A stretch of 6,338 nt of DNA, taken from the NCBI GenBank assembly GCA_002418295.1, contig DIDU01000025.1, positions 14,766 through 21,103 of the forward strand, in the 5' to 3' direction. The notes below the pieces were generated by a model. It worked only from the letters and a program-made list of their open reading frames with translations, was not told the origin of the DNA and made no database searches. Source of the stretch: Carnobacterium sp. UBA5792 (lineage in GTDB: Bacteria > Bacillota > Bacilli > Lactobacillales > Carnobacteriaceae). This document shows positions 5,933 through 6,338 of the stretch, in pieces. Every line of letters starts with the position of its first letter. Within the stretch, counting starts at the first letter, position 1. The position numbers were made by a program, and so were the translations under genes.

Positions 5933-6338
5933 TTAGACGCCTCCTTTTACTTCATTTTCGGCATTAGAAATGGAGGTTTCTTTCTTATATTGCGTTTTAG
6001 AAAATTTTTGTTCATAAATTTCTTGTCTTGCTTTGATTTCAGCAGGCGGCTCTACTGCTGGAGCATCTGGATGCAATAGCCAAGTAGCTGCATAATGCGT
6101 ATCTGAAATCTTAAATAAAGGCGGTTCTAGTTCCGTATCAATTTTCATTGCATATTCATTACGTGGCGCGAATGCATCGCCTTTAGGCGGGTCTAATAGA
6201 TCAGGAGGTGTACCCGGAATCGCATACAAGGATTCTTTAATCTCCAATGTTGGCATTGAACTGATCAATCCCCAAGTATAAGGGTGACGCGGGTTATAGA
6301 AAATTTCATCTACTGTTCCTACTTCAACAATTTTACCT
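5933..6338 (-). CDS. oppD: Oligopeptide ABC transporter ATP-binding protein OppD, C-terminal part
   Basis: The frame runs off the right edge, so the 5' part is missing. About 134 C-terminal residues are visible, opening with GKIVEVGTVDEIFYNPRHPYT, the segment that follows the ATPase core in Opp/Dpp ATPases. The oligopeptide-transporter C-terminal region follows (IPGTPPDLLDPPKGDAF...), then a charged tail ending KGGV. The Walker motifs lie outside the window. An internal TTG at 6266-6268 is a Leu codon in this longer frame, not a start. The positions that hold four cysteines in some DppD/OppD proteins are occupied by D, N, D and T here, so no iron-sulfur cluster is expected. The last codons contain the ribosome site of oppF, one base away from the oppD stop, which supports a tight oppD-oppF operon. 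Confidence 0.93.
   Translation of the reverse strand, partial: GKIVEVGTVDEIFYNPRHPYTWGLISSMPTLEIKESLYAIPGTPPDLLDPPKGDAFAPRNEYAMKIDTELEPPLFKISDTHYAATWLLHPDAPAVEPPAEIKARQEIYEQKFSKTQYKKETSISNAENEVKGGV
5940..5946 (-). promoter_or_regulatory. oppF ribosome site embedded in the end of oppD
   Basis: AAGGAGG on the minus strand lies eight bases before the oppF ATG and within the last coding codons of oppD. Ribosomes finishing oppD would be placed to start oppF, which would keep the two ATPase subunits in balance. Confidence 0.85.

Noticed and set aside
5994..6008. CodY-box-like sequence in oppD
   Set aside because: It has four mismatches to the 15-base consensus and lies inside coding sequence near the end of the operon. 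This is not good enough to call.

Overview
The window reads as ordinary chromosomal DNA from a low-GC, Gram-positive bacterium. Strong AGGAGG-type ribosome sites, Spx, MecA and a Firmicutes-type Opp transporter point to the order Lactobacillales, and a Carnobacteriaceae or Enterococcaceae member would fit. The genus is an inference from protein style and gene order, not a sequence match.

All six genes lie on the minus strand, so transcription runs from high to low coordinates. In that order they are: the 3' end of oppD (cut by the window edge), oppF, a 412-base intergenic stretch, spxA, mecA, coiA and pepF. No plus-strand gene, RNA gene, mobile element or CRISPR array could be supported. Intrinsic terminators follow oppF, spxA, mecA and pepF. 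There is none between coiA and pepF. The likely transcription units are therefore ...oppD-oppF, spxA alone, mecA alone, and coiA-pepF, with a possible extra promoter for pepF.

The genes fall into three linked themes. OppD and OppF are the two ATPases that drive oligopeptide import, and PepF is a cytoplasmic oligopeptidase that can cut imported peptides. Spx is a redox-sensing RNA polymerase partner whose level is set by Clp proteolysis in relatives. MecA is a ClpC adaptor, known in Bacillus to control ComK and in streptococci to control ComX. CoiA is a competence protein needed for recombination during transformation. The order spx-mecA-coiA-pepF is also that of the Bacillus subtilis yjbD-mecA-yjbF-yjbG region, so this is conserved housekeeping synteny and not an accessory island.

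No new biological system is evident. The points most worth a second look are in control DNA: a ComX/SigX-box-like octamer at a plausible distance upstream of coiA, a promoter region for spxA with an 11-bp-period direct repeat over the -35 and roughly phased A-tracts upstream, and a small perfect inverted repeat in the mecA leader. The visible OppD C-terminus also lacks the cysteines that carry an iron-sulfur cluster in some homologues.
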